Below are positions 1 through 6,498 of a stretch of 7,395 nucleotides of DNA, one piece after another. Each line of letters opens with the position of its first letter. The stretch's first letter is position 1. Position numbers and translations under genes: made by a program. The notes beneath the pieces were generated by a model. The model worked only from the letters and a program-made list of their open reading frames with translations. It had not been told where the DNA came from and did no database searches. Source of the stretch: Pseudomonadota bacterium (GTDB lineage Bacteria > Pseudomonadota > Alphaproteobacteria > Rhizobiales > Beijerinckiaceae); the NCBI GenBank assembly GCA_023386115.1, contig JAEWKL010000891.1, positions 1 through 7,395 of the forward strand. The letters are read 5' to 3'.

Positions 1-479
1 GTGGCGAGGAAGCCGCCGCCGCGCTGCTGCGGCGCGGTCTGCCCGCCCCAGGGACCGCCCTGCTGCGGGGCGTAGCCGGGCTGCTGCGGCGGGTAGCCCT
101 GCGGACCGCCATAGCCGGGTTGCTGGCCGTAGCCGCCGCCCTGGTTGCCCCAGGCGCCGGCACGCTGCGGCGGCTGCTGCGGCTCGGGCCGTCCGCCGCC
201 GCCGAAGATGCTGGAGAAGAAGCCGCCTCCGCCGGATCCCTGGCCCGCGCCCTGGCCGGCGCGCTGCGCTTCCGCCCGGGCCTGTTCGAGCTGCTGGTTG
301 AGGCTCTTGATCGCCTCCTCCTGCACGTAGACGAGCTGCGCCATGGCGTAGGGGGCGTAGGGCTGGGCGCGGATCTTGTCGGCGATGAAGCGCTCCGCGT
401 CGGCATCGCGGGGCTGCTGCGCGGCCTGCTCCAGTCGCTGGAATATGCCGTTGATGACGTCGCGTTCTTCGCTGTTCAT
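1..479 (-). CDS. DUF2076 family protein, C-terminal part outside window
   Basis: This minus-strand reading frame starts at ATG 477-479 and stays open to the left edge, giving 159 visible codons. A GGAG core (489-492, inside GAAGGAG) lies 9 nt upstream and supports the start. Residues 1-75 are charged and probably helical, beginning MNSEERDVINGIFQRLEQ and continuing through AERFIADKIRAQPYAPYAMAQLVYVQEEAIKSLNQQ in outline. This matches the N-terminal pattern of DUF2076 proteins (COG3416), sometimes labelled periplasmic ligand-binding sensor proteins without good functional proof. A glycine linker with FFSSIFGGGG follows at about 87-96. From 97 to 159 the chain is low complexity, rich in Gln, Pro, Gly and Tyr. 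The last visible residues (GGGFLA) resemble the point where family members enter a small-residue, Gly/Ala-rich C-terminal segment, so the gene probably ends a little beyond the edge. No signal peptide is visible. It is divergent from glcB. The true function is unknown; the family call is by recognition. Confidence 0.8.
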   Translation of the reverse strand, partial: MNSEERDVINGIFQRLEQAAQQPRDADAERFIADKIRAQPYAPYAMAQLVYVQEEAIKSLNQQLEQARAEAQRAGQGAGQGSGGGGFFSSIFGGGGRPEPQQPPQRAGAWGNQGGGYGQQPGYGGPQGYPPQQPGYAPQQGGPWGGQTAPQQRGGGFLA

Positions 480-612
480 GGAGCCGTACTCCTTCGGTTG
501 CCGGCGGGCGGGCCCGGCCCGGCGCCCACGAGATGGGAGGGGGGCCGGCATTTGTCACGGGGAGGCAACGCCCAAGCGGGGCATTTTCGCTCCCGTCTTG
601 CATTACGTTTTC

Positions 613-634
613 GACAGGTCGTCTCATCCCTGTC
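613..634. repeat. Inverted repeat GACAGG-N10-CCTGTC upstream of glcB
   Basis: Two perfect 6-bp arms, GACAGG (613-618) and CCTGTC (629-634), flank a 10-nt spacer. An overlapping longer-range pairing, AGGTC (616-620) with GACCT (636-640), is also possible. It lies 115-136 bp before the glcB start, which suits an operator for a dimeric regulator. It could also form a leader hairpin if transcription starts upstream of it. No specific regulator can be named from the sequence. Confidence 0.35.
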
Positions 635-691
635 AGACCTGCAGGCGTCATGCGGGCTGGCGCCGGCGCAGCGGCTTTCTGGCGCCCGCAT

Positions 692-705
692 CCCCTGTTA
701 AGGGG
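692..705 (+). repeat. Leader hairpin CCCCT-GTTA-AGGGG before glcB
   Basis: A perfect 5-bp stem with a GTTA tetraloop, 43 nt before the glcB start codon. A second helix is possible outside it: CGCC (683-686) with GGCG (706-709), leaving a bulge on the left arm. The loop and stem tip hold one of the few TTAA steps in this GC-rich region. It has no following T run, so it is not a typical terminator. It may be a 5' UTR structure or an operator half; chance formation in GC-rich DNA is also possible. Confidence 0.3.
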
Positions 706-735
706 GGCGAAGGCGCGGCACGTGCGGATGCCCGC

Positions 736-742
736 GGGAGGA
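736..742 (+). promoter_or_regulatory. Ribosome binding site of glcB
   Basis: GGGAGGA ends 6 nt before the ATG at 749. This near-consensus site decides between that ATG and an in-frame ATG at 728, which would place the Shine-Dalgarno inside the coding sequence. The chosen start also gives a protein of the usual family length. Confidence 0.8.
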
Positions 743-748
743 AATCGG

Positions 749-2920
749 ATGGATCGCAAGACGGTCGGTGGCGTGTCGGTGGCCTCGGTGCTGCACGATT
801 TCGTGGTCGAGGAAGCCCTGCCGGGGACCGGGATCAGCCCGGAGACGTTCTGGAACGGCCTGTCGGCCATCCTGCGCGACTTAGGGCCCCGCAACCGCGC
901 CCTGCTGGAGACCCGCGACGCGATCCAGGCGAAGATCGATGCCTGGCATCGCGAGCGGGTCGGCAAGCCGGTGGACGAGGCGGCCTACAAGGACTTCCTC
1001 ACCGAGATCGGCTACCTCCTGCCCGATCCCGGCCCGGTCCAGGTGCGCACCGACAACGTCGACGACGAGATCGCCACCATCGCCGGCCCGCAGCTCGTGG
1101 TGCCGACCTCGAACGCCCGCTACGCGCTCAACGCCGCCAATGCCCGCTGGGGCTCGCTCTACGACGCGCTCTACGGCACCGACGCGGTGTCGGAGGGCGG
1201 CGCGACCCGGGGCGGCGGCTACAACCGCACCCGCGGTGCCCGGGTGGTGGCCCGCGCCCGCGCCTTCCTCGACCGCACCCTGCCGCTGGCCGGCGGCCGC
1301 CACGCCGACGTGGTGACCTACGCGGTGGAGAACGGCCACCTCGTCGGCAACATGAATACCGGCGACACGATCCCGCTCGCCCGGCCGGAGGCCTTCGCGG
1401 GCTATCGCGGGAAGGCCACCTCGCCGAGCGCGCTGCTGCTGCGCCATAACGGCCTGCACGTCGAGATCGTCCTCGACCGCACCCACCGCATCGGCCGCTT
1501 CGACGCCGCCGGCGTCGCCGACGTGCTGGTCGAGTCGGCGGTCTCGACCATCATGGATCTCGAGGATTCGGTCGCGGCGGTCGATGCAGACGACAAGGTC
1601 GTGGTCTACCGCAACTGGCTCGGCCTGATGAACGGCACGCTCTCGGCCCCGGTCGAGAAGGACGGCCGCCGCTTCGAGCGCAGGCTCAACCCCGACCGGA
1701 CCTACACCGCCCCCGATGGCCAGGGCGAGGTGACCGTGCCCGGCCGCTCGCTGATGCTGGTGCGCAATGTCGGCCACCACATGTTCACGGATGCCGTGCT
1801 CGACGAGTCGGGCGCCGAGGTGCCGGAGGGCATCCTCGACGCCGCCGTCACGGCGCTGATCGCGATCCACGACCTCAAGAGCCAATCGGGCCTCCGCAAC
1901 AGCCGCCGCGGCTCGGTCTACATCGTCAAGCCGAAGATGCACGGGCCGGACGAGGTCGCCTTCGCGGTCGAGCTGTTCACCCGCGTCGAGGCGATACTGG
2001 GTTTGAAGCCCAACACCCTCAAGATGGGCATCATGGACGAGGAGCGCCGCACCACGGTCAATCTCGCCGCCTGCATCAAGGCGGCGGCGGAGCGGGTGGT
2101 GTTCATCAATACCGGCTTCCTCGACCGCACCGGCGACGAGATCCAAACCTCGATGGAGGCCGGCCCGGTCATCCGCAAGAACGACATGAAGGGCACGCCC
2201 TGGATCAAGGGCTACGAGGAGAACAACGTCGACGTGGGCCTGGCCTGCGGCCTGCTCGGCCGGGCGCAGATCGGCAAGGGGATGTGGGCGGCGCCCGACG
2301 CCATGGCCGACATGCTGATGCAGAAGGGCGCCCATCCGAAGGCCGGGGCCAGCACCGCCTGGGTGCCCTCGCCGACCGCCGCGACCCTGCACGCGCTGCA
2401 CTACCACGAGACCGACGTGAAGGCCCGCCAGCAGGAATTGGCGCGCCGGCCCCGCCAGGCGCTCGACGAGATCCTGCAGATCCCGCTCGCCCGCTCGAAC
2501 TTCGCCCCCGACGACGTGCAGCAGGAGATCGACAACAACGTCCAGAGCATCTTAGGGTATGTCGTGCGCTGGATCGACCAGGGCGTCGGCTGCTCCAAGG
2601 TGCCGGACATCCACGACGTCGCCCTGATGGAGGACCGCGCGACCCTGCGGATCTCGTCCCAGCACATCGCCAACTGGCTGCACCACGGCGTGGTCTCCGA
2701 GGCGGAGGTCATGGAGACGATGAAGCGCATGGCGAAGGTGGTCGACCGCCAGAATGCCGGCGACCCCCTCTACCGCCCGATGGCCCCTCGCTTCGACGGA
2801 CCCGCCTTCCAGGCGGCCTGCGACCTGGTGTTCAAGGGCCGCGTCCAGCCGAACGGCTATACCGAGTACGTGCTGCACGCCCGGCGCCGCGAGGCGAAGG
2901 CCGCGGGCGCGCCGGCCTGA
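749..2920 (+). CDS. glcB: Malate synthase G
   Basis: Malate synthase G (EC 2.3.3.9) condenses glyoxylate with acetyl-CoA to give malate and CoA, in the glyoxylate bypass or glycolate use, as a cytosolic monomer needing Mg2+. The 723-residue product equals the length of the E. coli enzyme, and family signatures line up almost position for position. Glu272 sits in IMDLEDSVAAVD. Arg339 in LVRNVGHHM corresponds to catalytic Arg338. Glu431 (MGIMDEERRT) and Asp459 (TGFLDRTGDE) correspond to the Mg2+ ligands Glu427 and Asp455. Cys615 lies in GCSKVPD, and Asp629 in MEDRATLRISSQ is the catalytic base (Asp631 in E. coli). QIGKGMWA and NTAWVPSPTA-type motifs are also present. The start is fixed by GGGAGGA 6 nt upstream. 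Two TTA leucine codons (codons 45 and 602) stand out in a GC-rich gene. No isocitrate lyase, glycolate oxidase or glcC-type regulator is adjacent, so the source of glyoxylate cannot be told from this window. Confidence 0.97.
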   Translation: MDRKTVGGVSVASVLHDFVVEEALPGTGISPETFWNGLSAILRDLGPRNRALLETRDAIQAKIDAWHRERVGKPVDEAAYKDFLTEIGYLLPDPGPVQVRTDNVDDEIATIAGPQLVVPTSNARYALNAANARWGSLYDALYGTDAVSEGGATRGGGYNRTRGARVVARARAFLDRTLPLAGGRHADVVTYAVENGHLVGNMNTGDTIPLARPEAFAGYRGKATSPSALLLRHNGLHVEIVLDRTHRIGRFDAAGVADVLVESAVSTIMDLEDSVAAVDADDKVVVYRNWLGLMNGTLSAPVEKDGRRFERRLNPDRTYTAPDGQGEVTVPGRSLMLVRNVGHHMFTDAVLDESGAEVPEGILDAAVTALIAIHDLKSQSGLRNSRRGSVYIVKPKMHGPDEVAFAVELFTRVEAILGLKPNTLKMGIMDEERRTTVNLAACIKAAAERVVFINTGFLDRTGDEIQTSMEAGPVIRKNDMKGTPWIKGYEENNVDVGLACGLLGRAQIGKGMWAAPDAMADMLMQKGAHPKAGASTAWVPSPTAATLHALHYHETDVKARQQELARRPRQALDEILQIPLARSNFAPDDVQQEIDNNVQSILGYVVRWIDQGVGCSKVPDIHDVALMEDRATLRISSQHIANWLHHGVVSEAEVMETMKRMAKVVDRQNAGDPLYRPMAPRFDGPAFQAACDLVFKGRVQPNGYTEYVLHARRREAKAAGAPA

Positions 2921-2933
2921 GGCGGGACGGGGG

Positions 2934-2961
2934 GGCGCTCGGCGTCTTCGGGCCGGGCGCC
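2934..2961 (+). terminator. Probable glcB transcription terminator
   Basis: Arms GGCGCTCGGC (2934-2943) and GCCGGGCGCC (2952-2961) pair over 10 bp with one G-U wobble and an 8-nt loop (GTCTTCGG). The stem begins 13 nt after the glcB stop. It is followed only by TCTTG, not a real T run, so termination may be weak or Rho-assisted. Position and stability make a terminator the best reading. Confidence 0.6.
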
Positions 2962-3505
2962 TCTTGATGGCTGCGAGGAGGGGCTGCGGCGATGCGGCCC
3001 CTTCGATGTCCCGTTCGATGGGAGCGACCGCTCTTAAATCTCTCGTTGTGAGACTGAGCGGATCCCGTGCTCGGGGCGACACGGCGCGCAAGCCGGAACC
3101 ACTGAGGGTCCTTATAACTCGCTCGGAAATCCTCATAGTGTCATGGTCACCCCGCGGCTGCGCAGCAGAGCCCGGAATCAGGAAACTTCGTCGGCGCCGG
3201 GCGCGATGCGGTGAGTTCCGTTCTATTCTGAGTGTTCTGCGTATCTGAATTTCAGGCTCCGCCACACGGCCCCGGAATGACCGGGAGAGCGATGATGTGA
3301 CGGAAATGCCAAGACTGCATTATTCTGTTTCATGATAAGGCGGACGGCGCTCCGCTCGTTTCTGCTTCCGCTCACACATCCGAACGCCGATCTTTAGGAA
3401 TAATGCCTGGATTGTCGAGGCAAGCTCCGAGCCGTCCGCTGGCTTTGTGACCACGAGGCATGAAATCCGGCCTTCCCGTCCATGAGGCGCGCCAAGGGCT
3501 TCGCA

Positions 3506-3575
3506 ATCACAAGTCGTTATCTCATTTCAATTTGTTACTATTACAAATATCGAGTGCTTATCTTATGTATTCGAG
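3506..3575 (+). promoter_or_regulatory. AT-rich island, likely promoter region of the TonB receptor
   Basis: This is the most AT-rich stretch of the window, ending about 110 bp before the receptor start. TTACTA (3535-3540) and TATCTT (3559-3564), 18 nt apart, are a possible but weak -35/-10 pair. A 19-bp interrupted palindrome (3530-3548) overlaps the -35 candidate, and a direct repeat (3550-3577) spans the -10 candidate. The assignment is inferred from composition and position; no transcription start can be read from sequence. Confidence 0.4.
3530..3548. promoter_or_regulatory. 19-bp interrupted palindrome, candidate operator
   Basis: ATTTGT-TACTATT-ACAAAT has two perfect 6-bp arms around a 7-nt spacer, 138 bp before the receptor start. 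The overall length matches a Fur-type box, but the bases do not match the classic GATAATGATTATC core, the Irr element (TTTAGAA-N3-TTCTAAA) or the RirA motif (TGA-N9-TCA). An iron regulator is therefore only a guess from the downstream gene. Confidence 0.35.
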
Positions 3576-3577
3576 TG
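3550..3577 (+). repeat. Direct repeat TCGAGTG spaced 21 bp
   Basis: TCGAGTG occurs at 3550-3556 and again at 3571-3577, exactly 21 bp apart (two helical turns), and the flanking bases partly agree (TCGAGTGyTk). Such spacing is typical for direct-repeat sites of AraC-type activators, some of which control siderophore receptor genes. The repeat is short, so chance is a serious alternative. Confidence 0.3.
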
Positions 3578-3685
3578 TTGCGCCCCGTCGCGCCTGGTGC
3601 GATACGGCCGCCCATTCCTCTGGGCGACTGACGATCGGAACAGGAATCATGGTCCGGCGGCGCCCTGTCGGTGGGGCACCTCGGC

Positions 3686-5851
3686 ATGAAACAGGCACGA
3701 CATCGTCACATCGGTAGATCATGCGTGGCGATCGCTGCGGCAACCGTTTGTCTCGCGGATCACGCGGTGGCGGCGCAGGCCGAGGCGGCGGCCGATATCC
3801 GGCTCGACGAGATCGCGGTTTCCGGACCGGCGGCACCGCCCGGCATCGTGCCGGCCTATGCCGGCGGCCAGGTCGCACGGGGCGGACGGCTCGGCCTCCT
3901 CGGTAACACCGAGACGATGAAGTCCCCCTTCAGCGTCAGCAGCTACACCGAGAACTTCATCCGCGACCGGCAGGCCCGGACGGCCTCCGAGGCGCTCGCC
4001 CTCGACCCCTCCGTGCGCGCCACGCAGACGACGGGTGCTCCCTTCGACTCGTTCTCGATCCGCGGCTTTCCGATCAACGAGAACACCAGCGGCGAGTTCG
4101 CCTTCGAGGGGGTCTACGGCGTCGCCCCGAGCTTTCGCGTCTTCACCGACTACGCCGAGCGCATCGAGGTCCTGAAGGGGCCCTCCGCCGCGCTCTCGGG
4201 CGTCGCCCCCAATGGCGGCATCGGCGGCGTCATCAACATCGTGCCCAAACGCGCCGGCGAGGACCTGACCCGCGTCACGCTCGATGTCGGCTCGGTGGCG
4301 CGCGGCGGCGGCCAGGTCGACGTCGCCCGGCGCTACGGCCAGAACCGGGAATGGGGCGCGCGCGTCGCCGGCAGCCTGCGCGGCGGCGACACGCCGATCG
4401 ACCGGCAAGCCGAAACCACCGGCGTCGGGGCGATCGCCCTCGACTACCAGGGCGAGCGCTTCCGGGCATGGCTCTACCTGCTGGCCCAGACCGACCGCTT
4501 CACCGCCCCCTTACGCCCGTTCCTTCTCCGGGCCGGCGTGCCGGTCCCGAAGGCGCCGGACGGCCGCCGGAACGTGACCCAGCCTTGGGAATATTCGGAT
4601 GTCGACGACCGCGGCGGCCTGCTGCGGCTGGAATACGACCTCACCGACCGGATCACCCTGTTCGGCGATGTCGGCGGCGCGAAGACCGAGGTCGAGCGAT
4701 ATTTCTCCTCGGCCCCGACGATCATCAACGCGCGCGGCGACACCACCACCACCCCGCAAGCCTATAGCCTCGGCGTCGACCGCGTCACGATCGATGGCGG
4801 CCTGCGCGCCCGGTTCGATACCGGCTTCGTCCACCACGCCGTCGTCGTGCAGGCCTCCCGCTACGCTGAGGACACCGCCCGTCGGTTTCCCGCCGGCACC
4901 GGGACCTACCTGTCGAATCTCTACGATCCCGTGCTGGTCCCGGCCATCGCTCCGCCCGTGATCACCTCGCGGCCGCGCCTCTCCGACAGCACGCTGACCG
5001 GCCTGTCGGTGGCCGACACGCTGTCGGTCCTCGACGAGCGCATCCTCCTGACGCTCGGCGTGCGCCGGCAGGGCATCGAGGCGCATAACTACGTCTCGAA
5101 TGTCGGCACGCTGGCCTCCGCCTACGACAAGAGCGCCACGAGTCCCCTGGTCGGCCTCGTGGTGCGACCGTGGGAGGGCGTGTCGTTCTTCGTCAATTCC
5201 ATCGAGGGCCTGAGCCGCGGCGACGTCGCCCCGACGACGGCGACCAATTCCGGCGAGATCCTGGCTCCTTACGTGGCGCGTCAGGTCGAAGCCGGCATCA
5301 AGGTGGATGCGGGCATGATCGGCGCGACGTTCAGCGCCTTCCAGATCACCCGGCCGACCGGGGAACTCAGCCCCCAGCGCCGCTTCGCGCAGACCGGCGA
5401 GCAGCAGGTCAGCGGGCTTGAATTCAGCGTCTACGGCGAGATCACCCCGCAGGCGCGGATCCTCGGCGGCCTGACGCTGCTCGATGGCGTGCTGACGCGG
5501 ACCGCGATCGCCGCCAATGTCGGCCACGTGCCGATCGGGGTGCCGCGGGTGCAGCTCAATCTCGGTGCCGAATGGGACCTGCCCGGGGTGCCGGGCCTCA
5601 CCCTGACCGGTGCCGTCATCTATACCGGCCGTCAGTTCGTCGACACTGCGAACACCCAGGCCCTGCCGGACTGGGCGCGCCTCGATCTCGGCCTGCGCTA
5701 CGCGACCGTGATCGAGGGCCGCAAGACGACCTTCCGGGCGAATGTGCTGAACGTCACCGGGGCCAATTACTGGACCGGCGTGGCCTCGTTCGGCACCTTC
5801 TTCCAGGGCGCGCCGCGCACCTATCTCCTGTCGATGTCGGTCGACCTGTGA
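3686..5851 (+). CDS. TonB-dependent siderophore receptor
   Basis: This outer-membrane gated barrel imports a ferric chelate using TonB-ExbBD energy. The product is 721 residues from ATG 3686, with GGTGGGG (3670-3676) 9 nt upstream; GTG 3671 is an in-frame alternative. Residues 1 to about 30 form a signal peptide: a basic start (KQARHRHIGR), a hydrophobic core, and a likely cut after AVA or AQA. A TonB box with LDEIAVSG lies at about 40-47. The plug (about 75-190) has the usual marks: KSPFSVSSYT, DPSVR, FSIRGFPI, RIEVLKGPSA and GGVINIVPKRA. The remainder is beta-barrel ending YLLSMSVDL; a final Leu is less common than the aromatic residue many barrel proteins carry. The TonB box follows the signal peptide directly, leaving no room for the extra N-terminal domain of FecA/FpvA-type signalling receptors, and no FecI/FecR pair is adjacent. 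The plug resembles the TIGR01783 siderophore group. The substrate is unknown, and other metal chelates cannot be excluded. Confidence 0.93.
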   Translation: MKQARHRHIGRSCVAIAAATVCLADHAVAAQAEAAADIRLDEIAVSGPAAPPGIVPAYAGGQVARGGRLGLLGNTETMKSPFSVSSYTENFIRDRQARTASEALALDPSVRATQTTGAPFDSFSIRGFPINENTSGEFAFEGVYGVAPSFRVFTDYAERIEVLKGPSAALSGVAPNGGIGGVINIVPKRAGEDLTRVTLDVGSVARGGGQVDVARRYGQNREWGARVAGSLRGGDTPIDRQAETTGVGAIALDYQGERFRAWLYLLAQTDRFTAPLRPFLLRAGVPVPKAPDGRRNVTQPWEYSDVDDRGGLLRLEYDLTDRITLFGDVGGAKTEVERYFSSAPTIINARGDTTTTPQAYSLGVDRVTIDGGLRARFDTGFVHHAVVVQASRYAEDTARRFPAGTGTYLSNLYDPVLVPAIAPPVITSRPRLSDSTLTGLSVADTLSVLDERILLTLGVRRQGIEAHNYVSNVGTLASAYDKSATSPLVGLVVRPWEGVSFFVNSIEGLSRGDVAPTTATNSGEILAPYVARQVEAGIKVDAGMIGATFSAFQITRPTGELSPQRRFAQTGEQQVSGLEFSVYGEITPQARILGGLTLLDGVLTRTAIAANVGHVPIGVPRVQLNLGAEWDLPGVPGLTLTGAVIYTGRQFVDTANTQALPDWARLDLGLRYATVIEGRKTTFRANVLNVTGANYWTGVASFGTFFQGAPRTYLLSMSVDL

Positions 5852-5872
5852 CGGGCGCGGCGTGAACGCCGA

Positions 5873-5900
5873 GCGGCCCGGATCGTGCGATCCGGGCCGC
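5873..5900. terminator. Stem-loop between convergent receptor and ssb genes
   Basis: GCGGCCCGGATC (5873-5884) and GATCCGGGCCGC (5889-5900) form a perfect 12-bp stem around a GTGC tetraloop. It lies 21 bp after the receptor stop and 31 bp beyond the ssb stop, well placed to end transcripts from both sides. No T run follows on either strand, so it may act with Rho or mainly protect mRNA 3' ends. No other terminator is visible in this short gap. Confidence 0.7.
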
Positions 5901-5931
5901 GATCGTCGCAACTGATGGGAATGTCGGAACC

Positions 5932-6498
5932 CTAGAACGGGATATCGTCGTCCAGGTCGTCATAGCGCTTCTGGCTGCCGCCGCCGCTCGACGACGGGGC
6001 CGGGCGCCGCTCGCCGCCGGACGACGAACGCCCACCGCCGCTGCTGCGGCCGCCGCCACCGCCACCGTAATCGCCGCCGCGGCTGATCTGGCCGCCGCCC
6101 ATGTCGTCGGCGCCCATCTCGCCCATGCCGCCCTCGGCCCCGCCGCCGCGGCCGTCGAGGATCGTCAGCTCGCCGCGGAAGCGCTGCAGCACGATCTCGG
6201 TCGTGTACTTCTCGACGCCCTGCTGGTCCTGCCATTTACGGGTCTGCAGCTGGCCCTCGATGTAAACCTTCGAGCCCTTCTTCAGATATTGCTCGGCGAC
6301 CTTGGCGAGGTTCTCGTTGAAGATCACGACGGAGTGCCACTCGGTGCGCTCCTTGCGCTCGCCCGAGCCCTTGTCGCGCCAGGTTTCCGAGGTGGCGATC
6401 CTCAGATTGACGACGGGCTCGCCGCTGCCGAGCCGCCGCACCTCGGGATCGCGTCCCAGATTGCCGACGAGGATGACCTTGTTGACGCTGCCGGCCAT
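5932..6498 (-). CDS. ssb: Single-stranded DNA-binding protein
   Basis: SSB coats single-stranded DNA as a tetramer in replication, recombination and repair. The product has 188 residues, slightly longer than E. coli SSB. The OB-fold fills about residues 1-115, opening MAGSVNKVILVGNLGRDPE. DNA-stacking aromatics fall where E. coli has them: Trp40, Trp54, Phe60 and Trp89 (Trp88 there). VYIEGQLQTRKW is a typical strand. Residues about 117-178 form a Gly/Ser-rich disordered linker, and the chain ends DLDDDIPF, the acidic tip that recruits partners such as RecQ, RecO and Pol III chi. The start at ATG 6496-6498 is chosen for GGAG (6505-6508) 6 nt upstream; an in-frame GTG at 6522 would bury that site. 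A LexA box lies about 90 bp upstream, implying SOS induction. The upstream gene on the same strand is an unrelated permease, and uvrA, the common divergent neighbour in this class, is not here. Confidence 0.97.
   Translation of the reverse strand: MAGSVNKVILVGNLGRDPEVRRLGSGEPVVNLRIATSETWRDKGSGERKERTEWHSVVIFNENLAKVAEQYLKKGSKVYIEGQLQTRKWQDQQGVEKYTTEIVLQRFRGELTILDGRGGGAEGGMGEMGADDMGGGQISRGGDYGGGGGGRSSGGGRSSSGGERRPAPSSSGGGSQKRYDDLDDDIPF

Larger units (their letters stand above)
480..748. promoter_or_regulatory. Divergent intergenic region between DUF2076 gene and glcB
   Basis: This 269-bp stretch separates two divergent starts and must carry both promoters and leaders. The DUF2076 Shine-Dalgarno is at 489-494 at one end, and the glcB Shine-Dalgarno is at 736-742 at the other. 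The middle (about 575-635) is less GC-rich than its surroundings. No convincing -35/-10 pair was found on either strand; TTGTCA (552-557) and TTGCAT (598-603) are possible -35 elements without a good partner. Two inverted repeats on the glcB side are listed separately. A plus-strand reading frame joins upstream to glcB, but it has no supporting start signal and is taken as noncoding. Confidence 0.6.
2962..3685. other. Long intergenic region, no supported gene
   Basis: About 0.72 kb lies between the glcB terminator and the receptor start. Reading frames here (for example plus 3460-3717, and the continuation of a frame from 2754 to 3248) have no recognisable motif, no convincing ribosome binding site and a composition unlike the neighbouring genes. 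It is less GC-rich than the genes, with a strongly AT-rich core at about 3506-3575. Small structures seen are the 10-bp palindrome GCTGCGCAGC (3157-3166), the near-palindrome CTGAATTTCAG (3245-3255), and a widely spaced 9-bp inverted repeat, GCGGACGGC (3340-3348) with GCCGTCCGC (3431-3439). It probably contains the receptor promoter with a leader of 100 nt or more. An sRNA or a decayed gene cannot be excluded. No tRNA, IS end or known riboswitch was recognised. Confidence 0.55.

Noticed and set aside
120..701. Plus-strand frames opposite and beyond the DUF2076 gene
   Set aside because: The minus-strand frame has a clear family match and a Shine-Dalgarno; these plus frames are its shadows.
533..748. 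72-codon upstream extension of the glcB frame
   Set aside because: The extension has no ribosome binding site or family similarity, and the ATG at 749 has a strong one and gives the standard 723-residue length.
881..2407. 508-codon minus-strand open frame opposite glcB
   Set aside because: Antisense shadow of a clear glcB gene in GC-rich DNA; composition is dominated by Arg/Ala/Gly/Val/His and no motif or start signal is seen.
3202..3240. Clustered GTTC words resembling a second LexA box
   Set aside because: The GTTC copies are not spaced by 7 nt as the motif requires.
2552..3265. 237-codon minus-strand frame across the glcB end and the intergenic region
   Set aside because: Half is glcB antisense shadow and the remainder is Arg-rich with no recognisable family.
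3400..3480. Possible riboswitch before the TonB receptor (for example cobalamin)
   Set aside because: The conserved B12-box bases were not found, and the receptor resembles the siderophore rather than the BtuB group.
3460..3717. 85-codon plus-strand frame before the receptor
   Set aside because: Spans the AT-rich island, overlaps the receptor start, lacks a good ribosome binding site and shows no domain.
4511..5911. 466-codon minus-strand open frame opposite the TonB receptor
   Set aside because: Antisense shadow of the receptor; no recognisable domain and it ends inside the receptor coding region.
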